DNA of 64,000 nucleotides from Novosphingobium resinovorum (lineage in GTDB: Bacteria > Pseudomonadota > Alphaproteobacteria > Sphingomonadales > Sphingomonadaceae): the NCBI RefSeq assembly GCF_001742225.1, contig NZ_CP017078.1, forward strand, positions 186,001-250,000. Reading direction: 5' to 3'. The notes beneath the pieces are model-generated. The model made no database searches. It was not told the DNA's origin and worked only from the letters and a program-made list of their open reading frames with translations. The first letter of the stretch is position 1. Every line of letters begins with the position of its first letter. Of the stretch, positions 1-8,365 are shown piece by piece. Made by a program: the position numbers and the translations under genes.

Positions 1-536
1 GCCGATATTCCGACCAGCACAAGTGTGAGCTGTGCCTGAGACACCCGCCGCTCGCCAAGGACCGCATAGACGGCAAGCGCCGCCGAGGCGCCGCAAATCG
101 CAACGGCGCCGCCGGCAAGGACTCCGAAGGCCGTCCCGGAACGAAGCCAACGGGCGGTCAGCATCGCGGCGATCATCGTCGCTACGACCACCAGCGTGAG
201 CGAGGCGAGCGCGGAATATCCCAGGTCTGCTATTTCCCCGAGGGTGACGCGGGTGCCCAGGAGCACGATCGCGACGCGAAGCAACGTACGCGATGCAAGC
301 CCGAGGCCGGCGGTGAGGCGTTTGTCGGCGCGAAGAAAGTTCAGCGCCAAGCCGACGAGCAGCGACATCAGGACGACGGGCGCACCGTAACGATCGGACA
401 GATAGACGGCAGCAAGCGTCGCCAGACCCGTTACTATGAGGCCCGGCGCATAGTCGCGCGGCTTCGTCGCCGGATCCGGGGCGGCGTCGCCGTACAGGTC
501 GGCGGCAAAAAGTGCGGCATCGGGGGATCGTTTCAT
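1..536 (-). CDS. YeiH/UPF0324-family putative sulfate/sulfite exporter, 3' end beyond window
   Basis: The reading frame starts at the ATG at 534-536 (MKRSPDAALF) and runs off the left edge, so about 178 N-terminal residues are present. Several hydrophobic segments alternate with short loops, as expected of an inner-membrane transporter. The segment GGAVAICGASAALAV near residues 140-155 closely matches GGSVAICGASAAMAI in the complete protein at 29977-31017, and the pattern LSDRYGAPVVLMSLLVG also has a counterpart there. Both belong to the UPF0324 (YeiH) family of multi-span putative sulfate/sulfite exporters. It is transcribed away from the dioxygenase operon that begins 1.2 kb to the right. 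The substrate is inferred from the family only. Confidence 0.8.
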   Translation of the reverse strand, partial: MKRSPDAALFAADLYGDAAPDPATKPRDYAPGLIVTGLATLAAVYLSDRYGAPVVLMSLLVGLALNFLRADKRLTAGLGLASRTLLRVAIVLLGTRVTLGEIADLGYSALASLTLVVVATMIAAMLTARWLRSGTAFGVLAGGAVAICGASAALAVYAVLGERRVSQAQLTLVLVGIS

Positions 537-665
537 CAGCCTTTTCCACCGTGGTTCGGCAAGCTCATTACTCCTAATGTGGCACGTAGCTTTCACTCAG
601 CCGGATTAAACCCGGGTGATCCACGAGCAGCGATGGCGGACTTGTGAAGAGACCGTGGATCCCCT

Positions 666-754
666 GTTGTCTATATCGAGGGCTACGATAATCGGCGACG
701 CATCCATTTGCCATCGGTTATACGGCTCCGAAACAGCCGAACTACGAAGGGTGA
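666..754 (+). pseudogene. IS3-family transposase (OrfB) C-terminal remnant
   Basis: The translation from 666 reads VVYIEGYDNRRRIHLP, and after a one-base frame change near 712 it continues as IGYTAPKQPNYEG and stops at 752-754. This is the usual end of IS3-family OrfB (YIE-FYNRRR-H---IGY-sP---). Nothing upstream resembles the catalytic core, so only the tail remains. It is short, and the call rests on this motif. Confidence 0.55.
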
Positions 755-1017
755 AAACCCGGGTCGATCAAAACGCGGCAACATCATCATAAAACTGTGG
801 AAGCGGTCCCTTGGGGCAACCTCTTCTTCAAGAGCTGATGTCGCATGTCCAGCCAAAGGGGCCGCTGCAATCAGGGCCGCGCAAGATTGGAGGCCGAATT
901 CATAACACGAAGGCGCCTGATTGCTTCGGACAGCTCGAAAATCCTCTGGTGGTGATGATGTGAACTTATTCATTGGCTGGGCGATCTGGCGGAGACGGTG
1001 ATCGTGGAACAGCCTCG

Positions 1018-1330
1018 TTTCTTGCTTGTGGAATCGTTTTGCGGCGCTGAGCGCGCGGGCGATATCGCCTATCGCTCAAAGAAAGACGAGGCCTTCCTTG
1101 CCGCCGGCATGTTCACCAGCAACAGCCAATACAAGAAGCCGCTGAGGCGGCCGATGCGGAGCACTTCGCCAGAGACAATGCGAAACGATCCGATATGCTC
1201 GACGTCGAGCACGTGTTCGTGGGCCAGAAACCTCGGCGTGGGACTGCTCACCCGGACCATCAGCATGGCCGCGCCCGCATCAAGATCGGCATGGCCAAAC
1301 TGACCGATAACTTCCATGCGTCAAAGCGCG
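1018..1330 (+). pseudogene. IS5-family transposase C-terminal remnant with frameshifts
   Basis: Pieces of an IS5-type transposase tail appear in two frames. AYRSKKDEAFLAAGMF and KKPLRRPM lie in one frame, MLDVEHVFVGQK in another, GLLTRTISMA back in the first, and RARIKIGMAKLTDNF in the second. In order they match the family pattern AYRSAENEAfLa--G, KkPkGRPMp, RvEHVFa-QK-RmGL-iRTIGi-RA--KIGmAnL-YNf. At least two frameshifts separate them, so the gene is dead. It is unrelated to the intact IS5-type element at 5002-5930, whose transposase is a different subgroup. Confidence 0.65.
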
Positions 1331-1730
1331 AACTGCGCCCGCTTGATCGCAAACTGCAGCAGGGGCCCGCCAGCGGAAATTTGCTACTCAGCACCCCCGA
1401 ACGGCCTCCAAATCACGCCGCTTCCCAGCCTGACGTGCTCAACAGGGCCGGCGGAAGCCATCGGTTTTGAAGCGTCCAGCTTGAACGGTAGCATAGCCTG
1501 TGCTACGTGCACCGCACGCTCAGATCTCGAACGCGTTCGACATTCCCGCGGAAAAGCCCGCCAGCGGCACGGTGTCTTCCGTCATTCGAAATGCAAAACG
1601 CTAAAAAAATGGACAATGGGTTTGATCGTAAGAACGAGCGACCCGATCTAAGAGTACTGTTCTAATTAAATAATTGCAAGGATCAATTTCCCTGGATACA
1701 GGAAAATAAAGTCACCTTTCGGGGGGAATT

Positions 1731-3098
1731 ATGGATACCATAGAGCTTCTCGAAAACTGCATCGATGAACGGATTGGAGAAGGAGTTCTTCGAGTTGACC
1801 GCCGAGCCTACACAAATCCGGATCTGTTAGAGTGGGAATTCGAACATATCTTCGAAGGAAACTGGGTATATCTCTGCCATGAAAGTCAAGTTTATCGACC
1901 GCGAGACTTTCTGTCGTTGACCGTGGGTCGCCAGCCGGTGTTGGTAACACGTAACAAAGAGGGCGAGCTACGGGCCTTCATCAATTCCTGTGCTCATAGA
2001 GGTGCGTTAGTCGCGCGTGAGACCACAGGGAATCGCGCTGCATTTACCTGCCCGTTCCATGGCTGGACATACGATCTGGACGGCCGCCTGGTTGACATCC
2101 CTTTGGAGGAAGGGGCTGGCTATCCTTGTCAATTCAACAAGAGCGAAATCGGATTAACACCTATCCCCCGACTGGAAAGCTATCGCGGGTTCGTGTTCAT
2201 ATCATTTAACTCTGACGTTCAGCCTTTAGGTCAATGGCTCGGAGATGCTACGACTTTCATCGATTTGATCGTTGACCAGTCTCCGGATGGATTGGAAGTA
2301 TTGCCCGGTACAGCTACTTATACCTACAAAGGTAATTGGAAGCTTACGTACGAAAACCAAGCTGATGGTTATCATGCTGTCACTACCCATGGGAATTATA
2401 TCCGTACCGTGTTAAATCGGCAAACGGAGAACAGGAAGGGCAGTATGACGGCTGATCAGCCGTCGATGGATCTATCTGAACTTACGCGAAGTGATGGCGG
2501 ATTTTATGATCTTGATCACGGACACGTAATGCTTTGGTGGGATTGGGGCGATCCGAAGAGCCGACCCAACTTCGGACAGTATGATAATTATAAGCAGAGC
2601 GTCGGTGAAGAGCGGGCGAACTGGATGGTGAACCGCGCGCGCAATCTAATATTATATCCCAACGTTCTGTTGGCCGACCATATGTCGATGCAAATACGCG
2701 TTTATCGACCACTATCGGTGGATCGGACAGAGGTAACTATTTACTGTCTCGCGCCTAAGAATGAATCTCCGCAAAACCGCTCGCATCGGCTGCGCCAATA
2801 CGAAGACTTCTTTAACGTCACGGGCTTGGCTACATGTGACGATGCCGCAGAGTTCGAGGCGCAGCAAGCAGGAGCTCAAAGCGGTCGGTTCGTACCCTGG
2901 AGCGACTTGAGCCGTGGGCTGGCGCACATGATCCACGGGCCTAATGAGCTTGCCAGCCGGCTGGGGATCAATCCCCGTTATTCCGGTTCTAAACAGGAGG
3001 ATGAGCCGATTATGTGGGCCCAGTGCCGTCATTGGCGAGACACATTGCTTTCTAATGTTTTTCAGGAACAGAATAGAGCTCGGTCTCTGGTAAAGTAA
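1731..3098 (+). CDS. Aromatic-ring-hydroxylating dioxygenase, large (alpha) subunit, benzoate/anthranilate type
   Basis: 455 residues, the usual length of BenA/AntA/CbdA-type oxygenase alpha subunits. The Rieske [2Fe-2S] site is visible as CAH at 87-89 and CPFH at 107-110. The mononuclear iron site is ENQADGYHAVTTH, with His215 and His220 and the bridging Asp212. A further Asp lies in TGLATCDDAAEFE near residue 370. Such enzymes add both atoms of O2 to an aromatic carboxylate (or similar acid) to give a cis-diol. The small subunit follows 19 nt downstream and an aromatic-acid transporter after that. No ferredoxin-reductase gene is in the window, so electrons must come from elsewhere. The start has GGGGGG six to eleven bases upstream. 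The exact substrate (benzoate, anthranilate, 2-halobenzoate or a sulfonated arene) cannot be read from the sequence. Confidence 0.9.
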   Translation: MDTIELLENCIDERIGEGVLRVDRRAYTNPDLLEWEFEHIFEGNWVYLCHESQVYRPRDFLSLTVGRQPVLVTRNKEGELRAFINSCAHRGALVARETTGNRAAFTCPFHGWTYDLDGRLVDIPLEEGAGYPCQFNKSEIGLTPIPRLESYRGFVFISFNSDVQPLGQWLGDATTFIDLIVDQSPDGLEVLPGTATYTYKGNWKLTYENQADGYHAVTTHGNYIRTVLNRQTENRKGSMTADQPSMDLSELTRSDGGFYDLDHGHVMLWWDWGDPKSRPNFGQYDNYKQSVGEERANWMVNRARNLILYPNVLLADHMSMQIRVYRPLSVDRTEVTIYCLAPKNESPQNRSHRLRQYEDFFNVTGLATCDDAAEFEAQQAGAQSGRFVPWSDLSRGLAHMIHGPNELASRLGINPRYSGSKQEDEPIMWAQCRHWRDTLLSNVFQEQNRARSLVK

Positions 3099-3117
3099 CC
3101 TTTTCCGCGGGGGAATT

Positions 3118-3615
3118 ATGGAGAAATTTCTTGAGTTCATTCCAGAGGTCGTCGACTTTCTCAATACTGAAACGTATTTTGTCGATCGGCAGATGTGGGA
3201 TGAGTGGCTTAACCTGTTTTCCGAGGATTGCGAGTATTGGCTACCCTCTTGGGAGTCAGACACGCAGCTTATCACCGATCCGCAGACGGAAGTCTCACTT
3301 ATCTACTATAGTGATCGAAGCGGTTTAGAAGACCGGGTATTTCGATTGCGTACTGGAGCAGTTTCATCAGCTACACCGATGTCGCGCACGGTTCACATCA
3401 CAAGCGGTGTTCGTATCCTTTCGGTATCTGGATCGGCTCTTGAGGTGGCTGCAAGTTGGGTATGCCACTGGGTTTGGCGTAAGGAATTCAACACCTATGC
3501 CGGACACTATGAATACATCCTCGAGCGAACCGGTGATGTACTTAAGATCAAGCGAAAAAAGATCGTCTTGATAAATGACGTGATTCCGAGGGTGTTGGAC
3601 TTTTATCACATTTAA
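3118..3615 (+). CDS. Aromatic-ring-hydroxylating dioxygenase, small (beta) subunit
   Basis: 165 residues with the SnoaL-like cone fold sequence of BenB/AntB beta subunits: FLNTETYFVDRQMWDEWL near the N-terminus, DCEYWLP, and a C-terminal strand pattern ending LKIKRKKIVLINDVIPRVLDFYHI-like. The beta subunit is structural in these alpha3-beta3 oxygenases and has no metal ligands. It starts 19 nt after the alpha subunit and is followed 14 nt later by the transporter, so the three form one operon. The 14 bases around its start (GGGGGAATTATGGA) are identical to those at the alpha-subunit start, which suggests matched translation of the two subunits. Confidence 0.88.
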   Translation: MEKFLEFIPEVVDFLNTETYFVDRQMWDEWLNLFSEDCEYWLPSWESDTQLITDPQTEVSLIYYSDRSGLEDRVFRLRTGAVSSATPMSRTVHITSGVRILSVSGSALEVAASWVCHWVWRKEFNTYAGHYEYILERTGDVLKIKRKKIVLINDVIPRVLDFYHI

Positions 3616-3629
3616 GAGGCGGTCGGAAT

Positions 3630-4940
3630 ATGCACAAACAGGAGGCCGGTGCCTCGGCAGACGGGGGCAGAGCCAAACACACAGCCTTACAAATACGTGT
3701 CGTAGTCCTCGCTTTCTTGGCAGCTCTGCTGGATGGTTTAGATCTACAGATAATCGCTTACGCAGCGCCCGCCATAGCTAAGAATTTGAGTTTAACGGAA
3801 ACGTCACTTGGGATAATCTTCAGTGGTGGTTTTGCTGGCCTCGCTGCTGGTTCGATACTTGTTGCCCCTTTGGGAGACCGTTGGGGTCGACGGCCGATAA
3901 TAATATCTTGTCTTGTGTTATTTGGCGCATGCGTTTTAATCACGCCATTCGCAGCCAATGCGCAGCAGCTCTTCGTGCTGCGGGTTTTGACGGGTCTCGG
4001 CCTCGGCGGTGTGATGCCCAACGCCATCGCGATCTCAATGGAGTTCGCGACATCCCGTTTACGTGCCTCCATGGTCTCGTTCACCTATTTCGGATTTAAC
4101 ATCGGAGGAGCAGCAGGTGGAATAGTGGCAGCCACCTTGATCCCATTAGTGGGATGGAAGGGAATGATGTTCATCGTCGGTCTTCTGCCGTTGATGCTCG
4201 CATTGATTCTGTTCTTCTTTCTGCCTGAGTCACCTGAATATCGTGCAAACAAGGAACGTGCGCCGAATAGGACCAATAGCATTCGTAATGCTCGGCGCGA
4301 CGGCACCAATGAGTCTGCTGAGGATGGGCTTGCTTTGCGATCTTCCCCGATTCGCGAGATCTTTTCCTTAGAAAATAGAAGAAACTCTGCTTTGATGTGG
4401 CTGGCAATGTTCGCTAACTTGTCGGTGGTTTTCGGAATTCTGCAGTGGCTTCCGACCCTCCTTAACCAAGCTGGTTTTGCGTTGGGCAGCGCAAATTCAT
4501 TAGTCGCCCTCTCATGGATATCGACGGTTCCTGGCGTGGTCCTTTTACTTTATGTAGCAAAGATGGTTGGACTTCCGAGGGCTGTAGGCCTGTTCCTGTG
4601 CGTTGGAAGTGTCGTGATCTTTGGGCTAGGAGTGGTCATAGCAACCGCCGCAAGCGATGCAATGTGGCTGCTTATGGTCGGAATTGGCATGACGGTCACT
4701 GCGGCGCAGGTCGGTTTTTACTCGCTGCTAACTGCCGTCTATCCGGGTTCCAGCCGCGTCACTGGGATTGGCTGGGCGCAGGGAGTTGGGCGCTTGGGCG
4801 CTGTTGTAGGCCCATCAGCGATAGGCTTTCTATTGGCTGGGGGCACGAGTACGATAGCTCTCTTCGCTTACTTCTCGATCCCCGTGCTGATATCAGCAGT
4901 TGCGGTATGGCAGGTCAGGCCATTGCGCTTAGCTGCGTAG
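3630..4940 (+). CDS. MFS transporter, aromatic acid:H+ symporter (AAHS) type
   Basis: 436 residues with about twelve hydrophobic spans. The first span holds LLDGLDLQIIAYAAPAI, the D-G-x-D signature of the AAHS family (PcaK/BenK). The loop after TM2 has GDRWGRRP, the general MFS motif. A longer charged loop (about residues 195-240, RANKERAPNRTNSIRN...) separates the two halves. It most likely brings in the substrate of the dioxygenase encoded just upstream, with which it shares an operon. The complete IS5-type element begins about 60 bases after its stop. The three genes 1731-4940 appear less GC-rich than the plasmid backbone, which hints at separate acquisition. Confidence 0.88.
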   Translation: MHKQEAGASADGGRAKHTALQIRVVVLAFLAALLDGLDLQIIAYAAPAIAKNLSLTETSLGIIFSGGFAGLAAGSILVAPLGDRWGRRPIIISCLVLFGACVLITPFAANAQQLFVLRVLTGLGLGGVMPNAIAISMEFATSRLRASMVSFTYFGFNIGGAAGGIVAATLIPLVGWKGMMFIVGLLPLMLALILFFFLPESPEYRANKERAPNRTNSIRNARRDGTNESAEDGLALRSSPIREIFSLENRRNSALMWLAMFANLSVVFGILQWLPTLLNQAGFALGSANSLVALSWISTVPGVVLLLYVAKMVGLPRAVGLFLCVGSVVIFGLGVVIATAASDAMWLLMVGIGMTVTAAQVGFYSLLTAVYPGSSRVTGIGWAQGVGRLGAVVGPSAIGFLLAGGTSTIALFAYFSIPVLISAVAVWQVRPLRLAA

Positions 4941-5001
4941 GTCAGGAGCTGGGCACCTCTATCCAACCAGGGACCTCCAAAAACCCCTCGCCAACCCGGG
5001 C

Positions 5002-5930
5002 CTTAGAGTCCGTCTCGAATCTCATACGTAACGACCGAGCCGTCTGACGAGGATCAGGGCGGCAGCGGCATAGAGGAAGGCTGTTGCGGAGCGGATTGTG
5101 TGCTCGAAGTCCTTTGCGAGGCGGCGATTGCGGTTGATCCAGGCGAAGGTGCGCTCGACGACCCAGCGTCTGGGATGGACGACGAACCCGGTCTGATCGG
5201 CGAACTTGCGGACGATCTCGATGGCGATCGAGGTGGCGTCCGCGACGCGCGCGCTGTTGTAGGCGCTGTCGGCGAAAGCGCGTTCGACGAAGGGATGCCG
5301 CAGTCGCGATTGCTTGAGCAATGGCACCGCGCCGTCGCGATCTTGCACATCGGCCGGGTGGACGAGCAGTGCGAGCGCACGTCCGTCGGTATCGACCATG
5401 GCGTGGCGCTTGCGCCCCATCACCTTCTTGCCCGCGTCGTAGCCGCGTGACCCGCCGGCCTCGGTCGTCTTCACGCTCTGGCTGTCGATGACCGCTGCCG
5501 ACGGGCACGGCTCCCGACCGAGGCGAACTCGGTCAAGCTGGACCAGATGATGGTTGAGGCTTTCGAATACGGAACGATCCCGCAGTTCCGAGAACCACCG
5601 ATAAACCGCGCGCCAAGGCGGAAAGCTGTCGGGCAGAAGCCGCCACGGGCAGCCGGACCGCAGCACATAGAAGATCGCCTCGACGATCTGGCGCATCGAC
5701 CAGCGCCGCCGCCGACCACGATGTCGGGGCGGCGGCAAATACGGCTCGATCAGTCGCCACTCCGCATCGGTAAGATCACTTCCATAGCGAAGGTTCGCGC
5801 GGCTATGCTGCGTTCGGGCGGTCGGGGTCCACATCGGTTCTTCCAGATCAGGTGTCGCAACCCCTGTGGAATCATACCGGAGCCCGATCGTCCACCCTCA
5901 TTACGCTGCCGTTTCGAGACAGCCTCTAAG
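5002..5930 (-). mobile_element. Complete IS5-family insertion sequence (about 929 bp)
   Basis: The ends are imperfect inverted repeats. The left end at 5002 reads CTTAGAGTCCGTCTCGAA; the right end, read inward from 5930, is CTTAGAGGCTGTCTCGAA (16 of 18 identical). One transposase gene fills the interior on the minus strand. The element sits directly behind the MFS transporter gene. Exact ends and target duplication are uncertain by one or two bases, because the TTA/TAA at the tips could belong to the target. Confidence 0.75.
5022..5834 (-). CDS. IS5-family transposase (DDE)
   Basis: 270 residues. The N-terminal YGSDLTDAEWRLIEPYLPPP is the DUF4096-type start typical of this IS5 subgroup. The catalytic residues are in AAVIDSQSVKTT (first D), RAFADSAYNSA (second D) and VVERTFAWINRNRRLAKDFE (E). 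The frame is intact, so the element may be active. Some IS5 relatives use a programmed frameshift, but here a single frame covers the protein. Confidence 0.88.
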   Translation of the reverse strand: MWTPTARTQHSRANLRYGSDLTDAEWRLIEPYLPPPRHRGRRRRWSMRQIVEAIFYVLRSGCPWRLLPDSFPPWRAVYRWFSELRDRSVFESLNHHLVQLDRVRLGREPCPSAAVIDSQSVKTTEAGGSRGYDAGKKVMGRKRHAMVDTDGRALALLVHPADVQDRDGAVPLLKQSRLRHPFVERAFADSAYNSARVADATSIAIEIVRKFADQTGFVVHPRRWVVERTFAWINRNRRLAKDFEHTIRSATAFLYAAAALILVRRLGRYV

Positions 5931-5951
5931 CAATGGTCGAATATCTCTAAT

Positions 5952-5980
5952 CAGGGGGGCTTTGGTGTATGCTCCCCTGG
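5952..5980. repeat. GC-rich inverted repeat between two insertion sequences
   Basis: CAGGGGGGC and GCTCCCCTG face each other across about ten bases, between the IS5-type element and IS6100. It may be a terminator stem or the remnant of an element end. No T-run follows on either strand, so the function is open. Confidence 0.35.
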
Positions 5981-6036
5981 TTGATGATCGTCGTGTAAGT
6001 TTGTTGGTTCGCATTCCAGTTGAGAGCTGATGTAAC

Positions 6037-6916
6037 GGCTCTGTTGCAAAGATTGGCGGCAGTCAGAGGTAGGCTGTCGCTCTGCGCCGATCAGGCGGCT
6101 GCTGCGAAATGGTGGTTGAGCATGCCCATGGCCTCCGTCAGCGCCGAGGGCCCAATGCCAAAAGCTCTCTCCACAAGGCGCACCTCGCCCCTGATGCCGG
6201 GCTGCAGGCACCAGGGGCGAGCCTGTCCTTTGCGCAGGGCTCGCATGACTTCGAATCCCTTGATCGTGGCATAGGCCGTGGGGATCGATTTGAAACCGCG
6301 CACCGGCTTGATCAGTATCTTGAGCTTTCCGTGATCGGCCTCGATCACGTTATTGAGATACTTCACCTGCCGGTGGGCCGTCTCCCGGTCCAGCTTTCCT
6401 TCGCGCTTCAATTCGGTGATCGCTGCACCATAGCTCGGCGCTTTGTCGGTATTGAGCGTGGCAGGCTTTTCCCAGTGCTTCAGGCCTCGCAGGGCCTTGC
6501 CCAGGAACCGCTTCGCTGCCTTGGCGCTGCGGGTCGGCGACAGGTAGAAATCGATCGTGTCGCCCCGCTTGTCGACTGCCCGGTACAGGTAGGTCCACTT
6601 GCCCCGCACCTTGACGTAGGTTTCATCCAGGCGCCAGCTCGGATCAAAGCCACGCCGCCAGAACCAGCGCAGCCGCTTCTCCATCTCCGGGGCGTAGCAC
6701 TGGACCCAGCGATAGATCGTCGTATGGTCGACCGAAATGCCGCGTTCCGCCAGCATTTCCTCAAGGTCGCGATAGCTGATCGGATAGCGACAATACCAGC
6801 GCACCGCCCACAGGATCACATCACCCTGGAAATGGCGCCACTTGAAATCCGTCATCGTTCCGTCCGTCCAATCTCCGCCAAGCATGCTCAAGCTTCACGA
6901 TTTTTGCAACAGAGCC
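6037..6916 (-). mobile_element. IS6100 (IS6 family)
   Basis: The ends are 14-bp perfect inverted repeats, GGCTCTGTTGCAAA at 6037-6050 and its complement at 6903-6916. This gives exactly 880 bp, the length of IS6100. The 8 bases outside (GATGTAAC on the left, GTCTAGCG on the right) do not match. The copy therefore lacks the 8-bp target duplication of simple insertion, as expected after IS6-mediated deletion or cointegrate resolution. The broken alcohol dehydrogenase at 7012 lies next to its right end. Confidence 0.93.
6091..6891 (-). CDS. tnpA: IS6100 transposase (DDE)
   Basis: The longest frame has 266 residues; the commonly used start is the ATG giving MTDFKWRHFQGDVI, 12 residues in. The N-terminal helix-turn-helix SYRDLEEMLAERGISVDHTTIYRW is followed by the DDE core: RLDETYVKVRGKW, LNTDKAPSY and NVIEADHGKLK. 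The sequence agrees with the IS6100 transposase I know from mobile resistance and catabolic regions. IS6-family elements move by replicative cointegrate formation and often flank catabolic genes in sphingomonads. Only one copy is in the window. Confidence 0.93.
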   Translation of the reverse strand: MSMLGGDWTDGTMTDFKWRHFQGDVILWAVRWYCRYPISYRDLEEMLAERGISVDHTTIYRWVQCYAPEMEKRLRWFWRRGFDPSWRLDETYVKVRGKWTYLYRAVDKRGDTIDFYLSPTRSAKAAKRFLGKALRGLKHWEKPATLNTDKAPSYGAAITELKREGKLDRETAHRQVKYLNNVIEADHGKLKILIKPVRGFKSIPTAYATIKGFEVMRALRKGQARPWCLQPGIRGEVRLVERAFGIGPSALTEAMGMLNHHFAAAA

Positions 6917-7011
6917 GTCTAGCGAGAAGCGGACATACCGCCGATCAATGCGTAGGTCCGGAAGTGACCCAAAGCGGACACGCCGGTGGCAGTTGGTGGC
7001 GGTCGCCACGG

Positions 7012-7616
7012 CTAGTCGATCACCCGATCAGCCCCGAGCGAGCGCACCAGCCCGGCGTTGCCCGCGCTGCAGACGCCAGTGACCTCAGCGCCGAAATACT
7101 TAGCCAACTGCACGCCGTAGGCGCCAACACAACCCGAGGCACCGTTGATCAGCACCTTCTGGCCTGGCTGGATCCTGGCCCGGTTGAAAAAGTCGAGCGC
7201 CGTGACGCCCCCAAACGGCACGCCTGCCGCGTCCTCGAACGAGAGGCCCTCCGGCATTAGCGCGACGCACTCGTCCTCGCGCACCAGCTTGTACTCGGCG
7301 TGGCAGCCAAAGACGTCGATGCCGAACACCCGGTCGCCCGGCCTGAACTTCGTCACCGCCTGCCGACTGCCTCGACCGTCCCGGCGAACTCGACGCCGAG
7401 CACCTTCTTGCGCGGCCCGAAGATGCCGAGCACCAGCCGCCCGGGGATCGCGAACGGTTTCGGCATGTTGAAGGCCCTCAGCCGCGCATCGCCCGAGGTG
7501 ACCGAACTCGCCGCCAGCTTGACGAGAAGGTCGCGCCCGCCCGGCACGGGCTTGGGCACCTCCTGGATCGAAACGACATCCGGGGGGCCGTATTTCTTGT
7601 AGACAGCAGCTCTCAT
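7012..7616 (-). pseudogene. Zinc-type alcohol dehydrogenase/quinone reductase (MDR), frameshifted and truncated
   Basis: The start MRAAVYKKYGPPDVVSIQEVPKP at 7616 is a typical MDR N-terminus and reads to GVEFAGTVEAVG near 7360. The sequence then continues in another frame as TKFRPGDRVFGIDVFGCHAEY, then ALDFFNRARIQPGQKVLINGASGCVGAYGVQLAKYFGAEVTGVCS, the Rossmann part. It ends abruptly at GADRVID at 7012, where the family continues for more than 100 residues. A frameshift near 7360-7375 and loss of the 3' end make it non-functional. The break about 95 bases from IS6100 suggests an IS6100-linked deletion. Confidence 0.85.
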
Positions 7617-7673
7617 GGCATCCTCCTTGAAGGGGCGCGGGGTTCAGTCTTGGGATTGGCTTGGGGTCGGCCG

Positions 7674-7901
7674 TCAGCCCTTGGGCGGCTCGGCCTTCCA
7701 CTGAAAGACCTCGCCGATCGGCACGCCGAACACTTCAGCGATGCGGAACGCCGCTTCCAGCGACGGCGAGTATTTGTTCTGCTCGATGGCGGCGATGGTC
7801 TGCCGGGTCATGCCGATGCGATCGGCCAGGTCCTGCTGCGTCATCTCGTCATGGTCGAAGCGCAGCCGTCGGATCTTGTTGGAAATCGGCGGCGCGGCCA
7901 T
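7674..7901 (-). CDS. XRE-family helix-turn-helix regulator (75 aa)
   Basis: A single HTH domain fills the protein: MTQQDLADRIGMTRQTIAAIEQNKYSPSLEAAF (about residues 20-52) is the Cro/CI-type helix-turn-helix, followed by the dimer-type tail ALGVPIGEVFQW-like (VFGVPIGEVFQWKAEPPKG). The start is the ATG at 7899-7901, which overlaps the TGA of the upstream membrane-protein gene by one base (TGATG). The two are therefore translationally coupled. Small XRE proteins paired with a small membrane protein are common; the regulator usually controls its own operon. Confidence 0.85.
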   Translation of the reverse strand: MAAPPISNKIRRLRFDHDEMTQQDLADRIGMTRQTIAAIEQNKYSPSLEAAFRIAEVFGVPIGEVFQWKAEPPKG

Positions 7902-8365
7902 CAGCTCAGCACCCGGAAGCGGATGATAATGATGATCTCGGCCAGCACGTTGGCAGCGACGGCGGCCAACAGCAGCGCGTTGGCCATGACGATGGCAAAG
8001 CTCCCGACCGGATCGGTTGGAAAGCCTGCCGCAAAGTCCCTGCCCCAGAGCAGTGCCGACGCCGAAATACCGAGTACCGCCCACTCGAACAGCGGCTTGG
8101 TCATCCTGGCTGCGCCGCTCTCCATCTGCTTTTCCAGCTCGTCGGGGCTGGCGCCGAAATCCTTGAGCCGACGCCGGGAGGCGAGCAGGTTCAGGCCGAG
8201 CAGCAGCACGACCGTGATCCCCATGCATACGAGGAACAGCGTCCACAGCGCCTGCCCATCCAGCACGCGCGCGCCGACGCCGCGCCAGACTTCAGAAAAA
8301 TAGTATCCCCACACCACCAGCGTGGTGACGACGGCGATCCAGGCGGTTTTCTCGCGGAAGGACAT
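7901..8365 (-). CDS. Small membrane protein, partner of the XRE regulator
   Basis: 154 residues with four hydrophobic spans: about 8-25 (AWIAVVTTLVVWGYYF), 42-62 (WTLFLVCMGITVVLLLGLNLL), 93-108 (LFEWAVLGISASALLW) and 120-147 (SFAIVMANALLLAAVAANVLAEIIIII). The charged central loop SRRRLKDFGASPDELEKQMESG faces the cytoplasm by the positive-inside rule. I do not recognise a named family. The coupling with a DNA-binding partner suggests a sensing or autoregulatory pair, but no function can be assigned. Confidence 0.7.
   Translation of the reverse strand: MSFREKTAWIAVVTTLVVWGYYFSEVWRGVGARVLDGQALWTLFLVCMGITVVLLLGLNLLASRRRLKDFGASPDELEKQMESGAARMTKPLFEWAVLGISASALLWGRDFAAGFPTDPVGSFAIVMANALLLAAVAANVLAEIIIIIRFRVLS

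Larger units (their letters stand above)
537..1730. other. Region without an intact gene; decayed IS fragments and an AT-rich leader
   Basis: No intact gene is seen in these 1.2 kb. The recognisable content is an IS3-type transposase tail (666-754) and a frameshifted IS5-type transposase tail (1018-1330). The last 70 bases before 1731 are clearly AT-richer than the rest and should hold the promoter of the dioxygenase operon, but I cannot pick a convincing -35/-10 pair. The other open frames here look like chance frames. Confidence 0.6.

Noticed and set aside
6109..7260. 383-residue open frame on the plus strand across IS6100
   Set aside because: It is the antisense of the transposase and of the broken dehydrogenase; composition is that of a shadow frame.
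1..7616. Composite transposon formed by IS6100
   Set aside because: Only one IS6100 copy is in the window and its flanks do not match.
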